The position numbers and the translations under genes were made by a program. DNA of 64,000 bases from Nocardia sp. (GTDB lineage Bacteria > Actinomycetota > Actinomycetes > Mycobacteriales > Mycobacteriaceae): positions 1 through 64,000 of the forward strand of contig NZ_JAODNK010000127.1 of assembly GCF_025465275.1 (NCBI RefSeq). Reading direction: 5' to 3'. Numbering within the stretch: position 1 is the first letter of the stretch; each line of letters starts with the position of its first letter. Of this stretch, positions 1 to 8,345 are shown in pieces. The notes beneath the pieces were generated by a model. That model was not told the DNA's origin. It was given only the letters and a program-made list of their open reading frames with translations, and did no database searches.

Positions 1-126
1 ATGACCCTCGACGCCAATGATGAAATGCTGCATGGCACTTGGCACCATTTGGCTGAATTGTCCGATGCCTACGATGATCTCGTGCGTGATGTGCTCGCCG
101 GAAGGCGTCGACTTCCCGCTTGGTAG
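1..126 (+). CDS. 3' end of an unidentified gene (or a 41-aa ORF)
   Basis: An open frame runs from the first base to a TAG at 124-126 and encodes 41 residues, acidic in the middle and ending LPAW. An ATG happens to sit at position 1, so it could be a complete tiny gene. No ribosome binding site can be seen because the window starts there, and the most likely reading is the C-terminus of a longer plus-strand gene cut by the edge. A strong terminator follows 15 bases after the stop, which supports it being a real gene end. I do not recognise the family. Confidence 0.45.
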   Translation: MTLDANDEMLHGTWHHLAELSDAYDDLVRDVLAGRRRLPAW

Positions 127-140
127 GCGGTAAAAGAAAA

Positions 141-173
141 CGCGGTCCGGACCTGAGGGTGGTCCGGACCGCG
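141..173. terminator. Bidirectional rho-independent terminator
   Basis: A 13-bp perfect GC-rich stem (141-153 with 161-173) closes a 7-base loop. It is flanked on the left by an A-rich tract and on the right by TCTTCTTTT, which extend the pairing. It lies between two convergent genes, the plus-strand gene ending at 126 and the oxidase ending at 209, and has the T-rich tail expected in both directions. Confidence 0.9.
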
Positions 174-208
174 TCTTCTTTTGAGCCGATTCAGCCTGTC
201 GAAATGAT

Positions 209-1570
209 TCAGGCGGGGCGTGTCGCCACGATGGCCGCGGCCGCGCGGCGTCCCATGCGCACCGCGCCGTCCACATGCTGGAAGCCGTGGCCCGCGAGGT
301 CCGAACAGGCGAAGTGCATGGGGCCGACCGGATCGCGGTGGTCGTGGCCGTAGCGGGTCATGCCGCCGAGGTCGAAGCTGACGCCGTAGGCGCCGCGCGT
401 CCATTCCTCTGCGCCCCAGTCGGATTCGTAGAAGACGGCCGGGTTCGCGGCCTCCGGGCCCAGGTAGCGGACCAGGCAGTCCAGCGCCGCCTGCTTGCGC
501 TCCTCAGGGTCCATCGAGAAGTAGGTGTCGGCCTGCTCGTGCGCGATGAATCCGACCAGTGCGCCGTTGTCCAGGCCGTGGTTGGTGTTGTCGTAGATCT
601 CCGAGACCATATCGGTATCGCTGAAACCTGTTCCGGACAAACCCTTTTCGCGCCAGAACGGGGTCGGGTACACCGCGTGCACCTTCACCACGAAGCCGAA
701 GGACATGTGCTGGTACATCTGGTGGCGGCGGCGCGGCAGCGGGGGATCGAAACTGATGCAGGAGTAGAGGTTCGGCGGTACGGCCAGGATGACACGGTCG
801 GCCCGCACCTCGAGATCGCCATCGGCGAAGACGGTGACCCCGTTGTCGGACCACTGAATTCGCCGCACCGGCGAATTCAGGTGCACATCGTCGCCGATCA
901 CCGCGGCCAGCCGCTGCGATACCTGCTGCATGCCGCCGATGACGCGCTTGTCGAGCATGAAGGTATCGGTGGCCAGGTTGGTGTACGAGCCCTGTGCGGC
1001 GGCCATGTGCAGCGCCTGCAGGGTCGAGAAGGTATGCGCCGGTTTGGTCAGCATGGCGCCGGCGACGTAGAACGCGACGGTCTCGCGGGCGTATTCGTCC
1101 GCCGACTGCTGCTCCAGCCAGATGCTGAAGGGCACCGAATCCAGTTCCGCTGCTTGCGAATGCGCCCACGGTTCCTCCGCGCCGACCTCGGCGGCCAAGC
1201 CGTCCAGCAGCTGCAGGAGCCGGTCGATCTCCTTGGCGGTCGCCTCGGGTGCGGGGAAGACGTCGCCGGTGAACTGGTGCCGGACACCGTCGGCGGCCAG
1301 GTACACCGATTTACCGTCGCGGTAGCGCGAGAACGTCTGCAGGCCGAGTTCCTCGACCAGTTCCAGCGCGGCGGTGTGATGCGGGGACAGCCACTGGCCG
1401 CCGATCTCGATCATCGCACCGTCGATATCGCCGGTGCGGGTGCGGCCGCCGACACGGTCGCGCGCCTCGAGCACGGCTACCGAAAGTCCGGCCTTGTGCA
1501 GTTCCGCGGCGGCCGTCAGACCGGACGGTCCGGCGCCGATGACAACGACGTCACGAGTGATGACAGGCAC
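209..1570 (-). CDS. puo: Putrescine oxidase (FAD-dependent amine oxidase)
   Basis: A 453-residue flavin amine oxidase that oxidises putrescine to 4-aminobutyraldehyde, releasing ammonia and hydrogen peroxide. The N-terminus has the Rossmann dinucleotide motif GAGPSG followed by an acidic strand end and the RVGGRT motif typical of the family. The GGQW segment, RVIGGMQQVS and the C-terminal VDGAVRMG FAD-binding segment match what I remember of Rhodococcus putrescine oxidase nearly throughout, and the length is the same. It has no signal peptide, so it is probably cytoplasmic. It is the last gene of the polyamine run, 161 bp after the deiminase gene, and its product feeds the aldehyde dehydrogenase encoded upstream. 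Another polyamine could be the preferred substrate, but the neighbours argue for putrescine. Confidence 0.93.
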   Translation of the reverse strand: MPVITRDVVVIGAGPSGLTAAAELHKAGLSVAVLEARDRVGGRTRTGDIDGAMIEIGGQWLSPHHTAALELVEELGLQTFSRYRDGKSVYLAADGVRHQFTGDVFPAPEATAKEIDRLLQLLDGLAAEVGAEEPWAHSQAAELDSVPFSIWLEQQSADEYARETVAFYVAGAMLTKPAHTFSTLQALHMAAAQGSYTNLATDTFMLDKRVIGGMQQVSQRLAAVIGDDVHLNSPVRRIQWSDNGVTVFADGDLEVRADRVILAVPPNLYSCISFDPPLPRRRHQMYQHMSFGFVVKVHAVYPTPFWREKGLSGTGFSDTDMVSEIYDNTNHGLDNGALVGFIAHEQADTYFSMDPEERKQAALDCLVRYLGPEAANPAVFYESDWGAEEWTRGAYGVSFDLGGMTRYGHDHRDPVGPMHFACSDLAGHGFQHVDGAVRMGRRAAAAIVATRPA

Positions 1571-1632
1571 GAAAGCTCCTTGTTGAACATCGGGTGTCTC
1601 GGATAACCCGAAGGTTGCTATTCCAGTATGTG

Positions 1633-1676
1633 CGTCCGGTCACGGGCTTGCCCGCGCCAGTCTGGCGAACCGGACG
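1633..1676. repeat. Nested inverted repeats between aguA and puo
   Basis: In the 161-bp gap 1571-1731, an outer 8-bp perfect inverted repeat (1633-1640 with 1669-1676) encloses two smaller ones: CGGGC/GCCCG (1643-1654) and CGCCAG/CTGGCG (1655-1667). The layout is like a three-way junction. The inner loops are only 1-2 bases, so in RNA the tips would have to open. It could be a processing site or partial terminator separating puo from the upstream operon; no T tract follows. Confidence 0.4.
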
Positions 1677-1731
1677 GCCCCTCATTCGCCACCGTGGCGT
1701 GATTCGTCACAGTGGTGTGCCGTCCGGGTCG

Positions 1732-2775
1732 TCAGTGAACGGGTAGTGGCTCGTTCTGGGTAATGCAGTGGATGCCGCCGCCGCGGGCGAAAATCGGACG
1801 GGCATCCACGGTGACGATGGTGCGACCGGGATAAACCTCGGCCAGTACCGCGGCCGCCTCGGCATCGTTCGGATCGTCGAACCCGCACAGAATCACCGCG
1901 TTGTCGCACACGTAGTGATTGATATAGCTGTAGTCGACAAACCCCTCCTCGTCCCGCAGGGCGCGCGGGGCGGGCACCGGGACGACCTCGAAAGGCTGTC
2001 CGGTGGAGGTGGTCTCGGCGGTGAAGAGCTTCCTGATCTCGCCGCTGAGCTCGTGGTCGGGATGCGCGGGGTCTCGTTGATCGTGCACCAGGACCACACC
2101 CGGGGACGGCAGCGCGGCCACGATATCGGAGTGCCCGCGGGTACCGAAGCGCTGCGAATCCCGCCACAGGCCGCGCGGCAGCCAGATCGCGGTGTCGATG
2201 CCGATGGTGCGCCGGAGCTCGGCCTCCACCTGGTCCTTGGTCAGCCCCGGATTGCGGTAGGGATCCAGCTGCACGGTCTCGGTGACGATGACCGTCCCCG
2301 CGCCGTCCACCTGAATACCGCCGCCCTCGTTCACGAGCGGCGAATCGATGACCGGCACTCCGGCGGCCTCGGCAACCACCTTGCCGATCTGCCGGTCATT
2401 GTCCCAGCGCGCCCAATCCTGTTGGCCCCAGCCATTGAACACCCAGTCGACGGCCGCGACGGAACCGTCCGCGGCGTGCACGAAGGTCGGGCCGATATCG
2501 CGCATCCAGGCGTCGTCCAGCGGGGCTTCGACGATATCGATTGCCGCGGAAAGCATGCGGCGGGCCGCCGCGATATCGGCGGGGTCGACCACCATCGACA
2601 CCGGTTCGAATTGAGCGACGGCGTGCGCCACGGCGGTCCACGCCGCGCGGGCCTCATCGACGGCCTCCGGGGTGGCGGTGATTTCCGAACCCGCCGGGGG
2701 AAAGGCCATCCAGGTGCGGCGGTGCGGCGCGTGCTCGGCGGGCATGCGCCACTGCGTGATCGCGTCCTGAGACAT
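1732..2775 (-). CDS. aguA: Agmatine deiminase
   Basis: A 347-residue enzyme of the peptidyl-arginine-deiminase fold that converts agmatine to N-carbamoylputrescine and ammonia. Visible family signatures are DAWMRDIGP near residue 90, FNGWGQ, NEGGGI and a His-Asp pair in GHSDIV. The C-terminal GGGIHCITQ carries the nucleophilic Cys (about residue 337). The start is the ATG at 2775-2773, which overlaps the stop of the upstream amidase gene as TGATG, implying translational coupling. The open frame continues upstream but in the wrong reading frame for the amidase, so the longer ORF is not the protein. The paired amidase takes its product directly. Confidence 0.93.
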   Translation of the reverse strand: MSQDAITQWRMPAEHAPHRRTWMAFPPAGSEITATPEAVDEARAAWTAVAHAVAQFEPVSMVVDPADIAAARRMLSAAIDIVEAPLDDAWMRDIGPTFVHAADGSVAAVDWVFNGWGQQDWARWDNDRQIGKVVAEAAGVPVIDSPLVNEGGGIQVDGAGTVIVTETVQLDPYRNPGLTKDQVEAELRRTIGIDTAIWLPRGLWRDSQRFGTRGHSDIVAALPSPGVVLVHDQRDPAHPDHELSGEIRKLFTAETTSTGQPFEVVPVPAPRALRDEEGFVDYSYINHYVCDNAVILCGFDDPNDAEAAAVLAEVYPGRTIVTVDARPIFARGGGIHCITQNEPLPVH

Positions 2776-3740
2776 CACGCCTGCCCGAACGGGTTCGCCT
2801 GATCCACCGGTGCGGTCAGGCGGCCGTAGGTGTCGGGGCGGCGGGTGTCCAGGAACGGGAACAGGGTCAGCCAGTCCTTGCGCTGGTCGAGATCCAGATC
2901 GGCTACCAGCACGGCGGATTCGTCGCGCGGGGCCTGCACCAGAATGCGGCCGTACGGATCGGAGATGAATGAGGAGCCGTAGAAGGTGATGTCGCCTTCG
3001 TCGCCGAAACGGTTGGGCACCACCATGAAGGTGCCGGCGGTAATGCCGTTGCCCACGATCACGTGCTGCCACAGCGGCTGGGTGTCGAAGGCCGGGAAGC
3101 TGGGCTCGGAGCCGATGGCGGTCGGGTAGACGATGAGATCCGCCCCGGCCAGCGAATACATCCGCGCGACCTCCGGGAACCACTCGTCCCAGCAGGTCGG
3201 CATGCCGATGCGGGCGTCACCGAGATCCGGATGGCCGTGCGGGCGGTAGGCCTCGTCGGTGGCCGGGCCGGCGCGGAAGTAGGTGTCCTCGAAGTACCCG
3301 TCGCTGATCGGAATGTGCAGCTTGCGGGTTCGGCCGACCAGTTCTCCGGTGGGGGACACCAGGATTGCCGTGTTGTACCCCAGGCCGTCGCCCTGCTCGG
3401 CGCGCTCGTACAGCGAGGCGTGCACAAAGACGCCGTGGTCGATCGCCGCCTTCGCGGCGAAGGTGAAGGTGGGCCCGCCGGCCAGCTCCTCGGCATTCGC
3501 TCCGGGGTTCTCGCCGCCGCGCACAAATGCCGGGTACTTGCTCAATGTCAGTTCGGGCAGGAAGACCACCTTGGCTCCCGCATCGGCTGCGCGGGTGATG
3601 CCCTCGAGCAACTCGGCCTGCAAGGCTCCGGCATCGGCTTGCCACTGATGCTGGACCAGGGCGACCCGCAGCGGCGGGCGCACCGGATCGGCGACTCGGG
3701 CATGCGAGACGGGCGGTTCGAAACAGGTGATGACGTTCAC
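2775..3740 (-). CDS. aguB: N-carbamoylputrescine amidase (nitrilase superfamily)
   Basis: A 321-residue carbon-nitrogen hydrolase that converts N-carbamoylputrescine to putrescine, CO2 and ammonia. The Glu-Lys-Cys triad is visible as Glu63 in LPELTLS, Lys140 in RKLHIP and Cys183 in PTCWDEWFPE. CWD(Q/E)WFPE is the form I associate with this subfamily. Length is somewhat above the usual 290-300 because of about 20 extra N-terminal residues. The true start may therefore be internal, near the VALVQ strand. It sits immediately upstream of, and is coupled to, the agmatine deiminase gene. Note the contrast with the two Cys-less nitrilase-fold proteins at 26.8 and 28.9 kb. Confidence 0.93.
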   Translation of the reverse strand: MNVITCFEPPVSHARVADPVRPPLRVALVQHQWQADAGALQAELLEGITRAADAGAKVVFLPELTLSKYPAFVRGGENPGANAEELAGGPTFTFAAKAAIDHGVFVHASLYERAEQGDGLGYNTAILVSPTGELVGRTRKLHIPISDGYFEDTYFRAGPATDEAYRPHGHPDLGDARIGMPTCWDEWFPEVARMYSLAGADLIVYPTAIGSEPSFPAFDTQPLWQHVIVGNGITAGTFMVVPNRFGDEGDITFYGSSFISDPYGRILVQAPRDESAVLVADLDLDQRKDWLTLFPFLDTRRPDTYGRLTAPVDQANPFGQA

Positions 3741-3789
3741 GGCTACTCCGGATCTGATCGTCGAAGTGTTTGGCAGAAAGCAGGTTTCG

Positions 3790-5352
3790 CTACAGCGTGC
3801 TCAGGTGCGGTTCGGCGGGTACGGGCATGGGGTCACCCGATACCGCCCGGGGGAGGGTCTGTCCGCGGAAGTACTCCGGCTGCCGCCAGCGCATGATCAG
3901 CATGAGCACCGCACCCAGCGCCAGAATCCCGAAGCCCAGGTAGAACACCAGTCCGATACCGAAAATCGAAGCGCCACTGCCGACTTCCGGCTTCAGGCTC
4001 TCGCGCACCGAGATGGTGAAGACCGCCAGCAGCATGGTTCCGCCGAGTAGCGGGAACAGCAGCTTGAACATGAAATCGCGCGCCGAGGCGAACCAGTGCT
4101 TGCGGAAGTACCAGACACAGGCGAAGGCGGTGATCCCGTAGTACCAGCAGATCATGATGCCAAGGGCGGCAATGGTATCCAGCAGCACATGCTCCGAAAG
4201 CAGCGCCGTCACCGCGTAAAAACCGCCCGCCACCACCGCGGCGACCGCGGTCCCGAAGCGGGGCACCTGATAGGCCGGATGGACGGTGGCGAATCGGCTC
4301 GGCAGCGCCTTGAAGGTACCCATGGCGAGCATGGCGCGCGCCGCGGGCAGGAAGGTCGCCTGCAGGCTGGCAATGGTGGAGACCAGCACGGCGAGGAACA
4401 GCAGTAGCTCGCCCGCACCGCCCATCACCGGCTCGGCCAGCGCGCCGAAGACATTGCTGGCGGTTCCGGGATTGCTCAGGCCGACACCGGTATCGCCGAT
4501 ACCGGCGTACCACATGAGCGCGACCGCCAACAGCAGATAGGTGCCCAGCACGGTCAGGATGGACAGCAGCCCGGCCCGGCCCGGCGTGCGTTTGGGATCC
4601 TTGCACTCCTCGCCCAGGGTGAGCGCGGTGTCCCAGCCCCAGTACATGAATACCGAGCCGATCAGGCCGATGGCGAAGGCGCCCAGCGTGAGTCCGGTGA
4701 GCGGGTTGAACCAGTCCATGCTGAAACTCAACCCGGACGGCGCATCCCCGGTCATGGCCTTGGCGAGTGCGACACCCGCGAACAGCAGCAGCACCGCGAG
4801 CTGGAAACCGACCAGCACATACTGTGCCCGCTCGCTGGAACTGATCCCGCGACTGGCCGCCCAGCCGGCCGCCGCCAGAAACGCCAGCGTGGTCAGGATA
4901 TTGATCAGCTTGTCGTCACCCAGCGTGGCGATGTACTCCGAATGCGCCAGCCGCCCGATGAACAGGTACAGGAACTCCGCACCCACCGCCGCGATATTGG
5001 CCAGCACGATCACCACCGCGATCACCGAACCCCACCCGGCCATCCAGCCGATATAGGGGCCCAGTGACCGTGCCGACCACGTGAACGAGGCTCCGCAGTC
5101 GGGGGTTTCGGCGCTGAACTCGCGATAGGCGTAGGCCGCCAGGAACATCGGGATGAACCCGGCGATCAGTAGTGCGGGCATCTTCAATCCGACCGCGGCC
5201 ACGATCAGGCCCATGCTGGCCGTCGTGGTGTAGGCGGGCGCGATGGACGCAATACTCAGGATGGCGCCGGCGAGCGTGCCGACCTTGTTGGTTGCCAATC
5301 CCTTGCCGCTGTGGGGCGAGGCGTCCGCCTCTGGGGCATTCTGCACGAGCAT
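3790..5352 (-). CDS. APC-family amine/amino acid permease, probably putrescine or agmatine uptake
   Basis: A 520-residue integral membrane protein with about 12-14 hydrophobic segments. The GAILSIASIAPAY first helix and the FIPMFLAAYAYREF region are typical of the APC superfamily. The start was set at ATG 5352-5350, preceded by GGGAG at good spacing. An upstream ATG in the same frame (5409) has no such site and would add 19 unlikely residues before the cytoplasmic tail. Its position inside a polyamine catabolic run suggests import of agmatine, putrescine or GABA; the exact substrate cannot be read from sequence. A 139-bp gap separates it from the upstream dehydrogenase gene. Confidence 0.85.
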   Translation of the reverse strand: MLVQNAPEADASPHSGKGLATNKVGTLAGAILSIASIAPAYTTTASMGLIVAAVGLKMPALLIAGFIPMFLAAYAYREFSAETPDCGASFTWSARSLGPYIGWMAGWGSVIAVVIVLANIAAVGAEFLYLFIGRLAHSEYIATLGDDKLINILTTLAFLAAAGWAASRGISSSERAQYVLVGFQLAVLLLFAGVALAKAMTGDAPSGLSFSMDWFNPLTGLTLGAFAIGLIGSVFMYWGWDTALTLGEECKDPKRTPGRAGLLSILTVLGTYLLLAVALMWYAGIGDTGVGLSNPGTASNVFGALAEPVMGGAGELLLFLAVLVSTIASLQATFLPAARAMLAMGTFKALPSRFATVHPAYQVPRFGTAVAAVVAGGFYAVTALLSEHVLLDTIAALGIMICWYYGITAFACVWYFRKHWFASARDFMFKLLFPLLGGTMLLAVFTISVRESLKPEVGSGASIFGIGLVFYLGFGILALGAVLMLIMRWRQPEYFRGQTLPRAVSGDPMPVPAEPHLSTL

Positions 5353-5491
5353 GCAAGCTCCCGGTACTGGGTCTGGTACCGGTGGAAGCCATGTGGCTAC
5401 CACCGGCACCGCGCCGCGGTGGAGAACCGATCACCAGACGATCGGGTGGGCACGTGGTCCGGCGCAGGGGCCGGTGTGCCGGAGGATGACG

Positions 5492-6949
5492 TCAGTGCGT
5501 GAGCGCGACGTATTTGGTGTCGAGGTATTCGCTGATCCCCTCGGACCCGCCCTCGCTGCCCAGACCGGACTGCTTGATGCCGCCGAACGGGGCCGCCGGA
5601 TCGGAGATGACGCCGCGATTGACGCCGACCATGCCGGCTTCGAGAGCGCCGGACACGCGCAGCACCCGATCCAGATTCTGCGTGTAAAAGTAAGCGGCCA
5701 AACCGAATTCGGTGTCATTGGCGGCCGCCACCACCTCGTCCTCGGTGTCGAAACCGTAGACGGCGGCGACCGGGCCGAAGATCTCCTCGCGGTGCATGCG
5801 TGCGGTGCGCGGCACCTCGTCGAGCACGGTGGGCTGGAAGAACCAGCCGGGCCCGTCGATCGGCTTACCGCCGGTGCGCACCACGGCTCCGGCCGCGACC
5901 GCATCGTCCACGAGGGCGGTGACGCTATTGCGCTGCCGCTCGTTGATCAGCGGTCCCAGCTCCACACCCGGCTCGTGGCCGGGACCGACACGCAGTGCGC
6001 CGATCTTCTCGGCCAGCCGCGCGGCGAACTCGGCCCGGATCGAATTGTGCACGTAGATACGGTTTGCCGCCGTGCACGCCTCACCGCCATTGCGCATCTT
6101 CGCCGCCATCGCCCCGGCCAGTGCCTGGTCCAGATCGGCGTCCTCGAACACGATGAACGGGGCATTGCCGCCCAGCTCCATCGAAGTGCGCAGCACATTG
6201 TCGGCGGCCTGGCGCAGCAGCAGCTTGCCGACCCGGGTGGAACCGGTGAAGGTCACCTTGCGCAGGCGCGGGTCCGCGAGCAGGGGTGCGGTGACCTCGG
6301 CGGCATCGCTGCTCGGCAGTACCGACAGCACACCCGCCGGCAGTCCGGCCTCGGCGAGGATATCGGCGAGGGCCAGCATGGTGAGCGGAGTGTCCTCGGC
6401 GGGCTTCACGATCACGGTGCAACCGGCGGCCAAGGCCGGGGCGATCTTGCGAGAACCCATGGCCAGCGGGAAGTTCCACGGTGTGATGGCCAGGCACGGG
6501 CCGACCGGCTGCTGGGTCACCAGGATCCGGCCGTTGCCGGCGGGCGCCTGGGTGTACCGGCCGCCGATGCGGACCGCCTCCTCGCTGAACCAGCGCAGGA
6601 ACTCGCCGCCGTACGCGACCTCGCCGCGCGCCTCCGGGAGGGTCTTGCCCATCTCCGAGGTCATCAGCAGCGCCAGGTCCTCGGTGCGCTCGATCAGGAT
6701 CTCCCAGGCGCGGCGCAGAATGACCGCGCGCTCCCGTGGAGCCGTTGCGGCCCAGTCGGATTGGACCCGGCAGGCCGAGTCGAGGGCGCGCAGCGCATCC
6801 TCGCGCCCGGCGTCGGCCACCTCGGTGAGCAGGTCGCCGGTGGCGGGATCGGTCACCGCGAACCTCGCGCCGCCGGCCGCGGGAACGGCTGCGCCGTCGA
6901 TCCACAGGCCGGTGGGGATCTGCGCGCGAATACGGTCGAATTCGGACAT
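5492..6949 (-). CDS. gabD: Succinate-semialdehyde dehydrogenase, NAD(P)+
   Basis: A 485-residue aldehyde dehydrogenase that oxidises succinate semialdehyde to succinate, the last step before the TCA cycle. It shows the TPWNFPL motif, the general-base Glu in MELGGNAP and the catalytic Cys in GGEACTAANR. The C-terminus PFGGIKQSGLG then SEGISEYL is characteristic of the SSADH subgroup. Length is normal. It lies 13 bp downstream of gabT on the same strand, so co-transcription is likely. A general aldehyde dehydrogenase role is possible but the gabT neighbour makes GABA catabolism the best reading. Confidence 0.92.
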   Translation of the reverse strand: MSEFDRIRAQIPTGLWIDGAAVPAAGGARFAVTDPATGDLLTEVADAGREDALRALDSACRVQSDWAATAPRERAVILRRAWEILIERTEDLALLMTSEMGKTLPEARGEVAYGGEFLRWFSEEAVRIGGRYTQAPAGNGRILVTQQPVGPCLAITPWNFPLAMGSRKIAPALAAGCTVIVKPAEDTPLTMLALADILAEAGLPAGVLSVLPSSDAAEVTAPLLADPRLRKVTFTGSTRVGKLLLRQAADNVLRTSMELGGNAPFIVFEDADLDQALAGAMAAKMRNGGEACTAANRIYVHNSIRAEFAARLAEKIGALRVGPGHEPGVELGPLINERQRNSVTALVDDAVAAGAVVRTGGKPIDGPGWFFQPTVLDEVPRTARMHREEIFGPVAAVYGFDTEDEVVAAANDTEFGLAAYFYTQNLDRVLRVSGALEAGMVGVNRGVISDPAAPFGGIKQSGLGSEGGSEGISEYLDTKYVALTH

Positions 6950-6962
6950 CGTTTTCCCTCGA

Positions 6963-8303
6963 TCAGGCGGCGAGATCGCTGATGGCGGTACACAACACCG
7001 TCAGCGCCTCGTCGAGTAGTTCGTCGCTGATCACCAGCGGTGGCAGCAGGCGGATCACATTGCCGAACGTGCCGCAGGTGAGGGTGATGACGCCCTGCTC
7101 CAGGCAGCGGGCGGCGACGGCGGCGGTGAGCGCGGCATCGGGTTCGGTGGTGCCGGGGCGCACGAACTCCAGCGCCAGCATGGCGCCACGGCCGCGCACG
7201 TCGCCGATGGCCGGAACATGGTGTGCCAGTTCATCGAAGCGTGCCAGCGCCACTTCGCCGATGTGGCGGGCGCGGGCGGGTAGATCATGGTCACGAATGG
7301 CTTCGATGGCAGCGAGTGCGGCGGCGCAGGCCACCGGATTGCCACCGTAAGTGCCGCCCAGGCCGCCCGCGTGCACGGCGTCCAGCAGCTCGGCCCGGCC
7401 GGTGATCGCCGAGAGCGGCATACCGCCCGCAATGCCCTTGGCCATGGTGATGATGTCGGGGACCACGCCCTCGTGATCGCAGGCGAACCAGTCGCCGGTG
7501 CGGGCGAAGCCGGTCTGCACCTCATCGGCGATGAACACCGCGCCATTGGTGCGCGCCCACTCGGCCAGGGCAGGCAGGAATCCCGGTGCGGGAACGATGA
7601 ATCCGCCCTCACCCTGGATCGGTTCGATAATGACGGCCGCCACCGAATCCGCGCCGATCTGCTTCTCGATCCGCGAGATCGCCTCGCGCGCCGCGGCAGC
7701 GCCGTCGAGGCCGCCGTCGCGGAACGGGTACGACATCGGCATGCGGTAGACCTCGGGGGCGAACGGGCCGAAATGTGCCTTGTACGGCATGGATTTCGCG
7801 GTCAGCGCCATGGTCAGGTTGGTGCGGCCGTGGTACGCGTGATCGAAGGCGACCACCGCGGTGCGACCGGTGGCCAAGCGCGCCACCTTGATCGCGTTCT
7901 CCACCGCCTCGGCGCCGGAATTGAACAGCACGCTGCGCTTCTCGTGATCGCCCGGGGTCAGCTCGGCGAGCTGTTCGGCGACCTGGATGTAGGCCTCGTA
8001 CGGGGTCACCATGAAGCAGGTATGCGCGAACTTCTCGATCTGATCACGCACCGCCGCAACTACTTTCGGATGCGAAGCGCCGACATTGGTGACCGCGATA
8101 CCGGCGGCCAGATCGATGAGAGAATTACCGTCCACATCCACGATGACGCCGCCGTCCGCGTCCGCCGCGTACACGGGGACGGTCGAGCCGACACCGGCGG
8201 CGACAGCGGCCTTGCGACGCAGGGTCAGTTCCTGCGAGCGGGGACCCGGCAGGGCGGTGTGCAATTCCCGCCGCTGCGGGAGCCGGTAGCTGATCTCGGT
8301 CAT
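6963..8303 (-). CDS. gabT: 4-aminobutyrate-2-oxoglutarate aminotransferase
   Basis: A 446-residue class-III PLP aminotransferase converting GABA and 2-oxoglutarate to succinate semialdehyde and glutamate. Recognisable elements are the cofactor-binding NSGAEAVENAIKVAR and the acidic IADEVQTGFARTG strand. The Schiff-base Lys lies in MAKGIAGGMP near residue 288, followed by GGTYGGNPVACAAALA. Length is typical of GabT. It is followed at 13 bp by gabD and preceded at 42 bp by the aminobutyraldehyde dehydrogenase gene, so substrate supply and product removal are encoded on either side. Confidence 0.95.
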   Translation of the reverse strand: MTEISYRLPQRRELHTALPGPRSQELTLRRKAAVAAGVGSTVPVYAADADGGVIVDVDGNSLIDLAAGIAVTNVGASHPKVVAAVRDQIEKFAHTCFMVTPYEAYIQVAEQLAELTPGDHEKRSVLFNSGAEAVENAIKVARLATGRTAVVAFDHAYHGRTNLTMALTAKSMPYKAHFGPFAPEVYRMPMSYPFRDGGLDGAAAAREAISRIEKQIGADSVAAVIIEPIQGEGGFIVPAPGFLPALAEWARTNGAVFIADEVQTGFARTGDWFACDHEGVVPDIITMAKGIAGGMPLSAITGRAELLDAVHAGGLGGTYGGNPVACAAALAAIEAIRDHDLPARARHIGEVALARFDELAHHVPAIGDVRGRGAMLALEFVRPGTTEPDAALTAAVAARCLEQGVITLTCGTFGNVIRLLPPLVISDELLDEALTVLCTAISDLAA

Positions 8304-8345
8304 GAAAGTCTTTCTGCGGAAGAGGGATTGGGGACGACTCGAAAA

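Noticed and set aside
275..1606. Plus-strand ORF of 443 codons opposite putrescine oxidase
   Set aside because: Shadow frame of a high-GC gene with Val/Arg/Gly-rich nonsense composition and no family motifs; the minus-strand product is certain.
4541..5056. Plus-strand Ser/Pro/Thr-rich ORF inside the permease gene
   Set aside because: Antisense of membrane-helix codons commonly gives such frames; no start signal.
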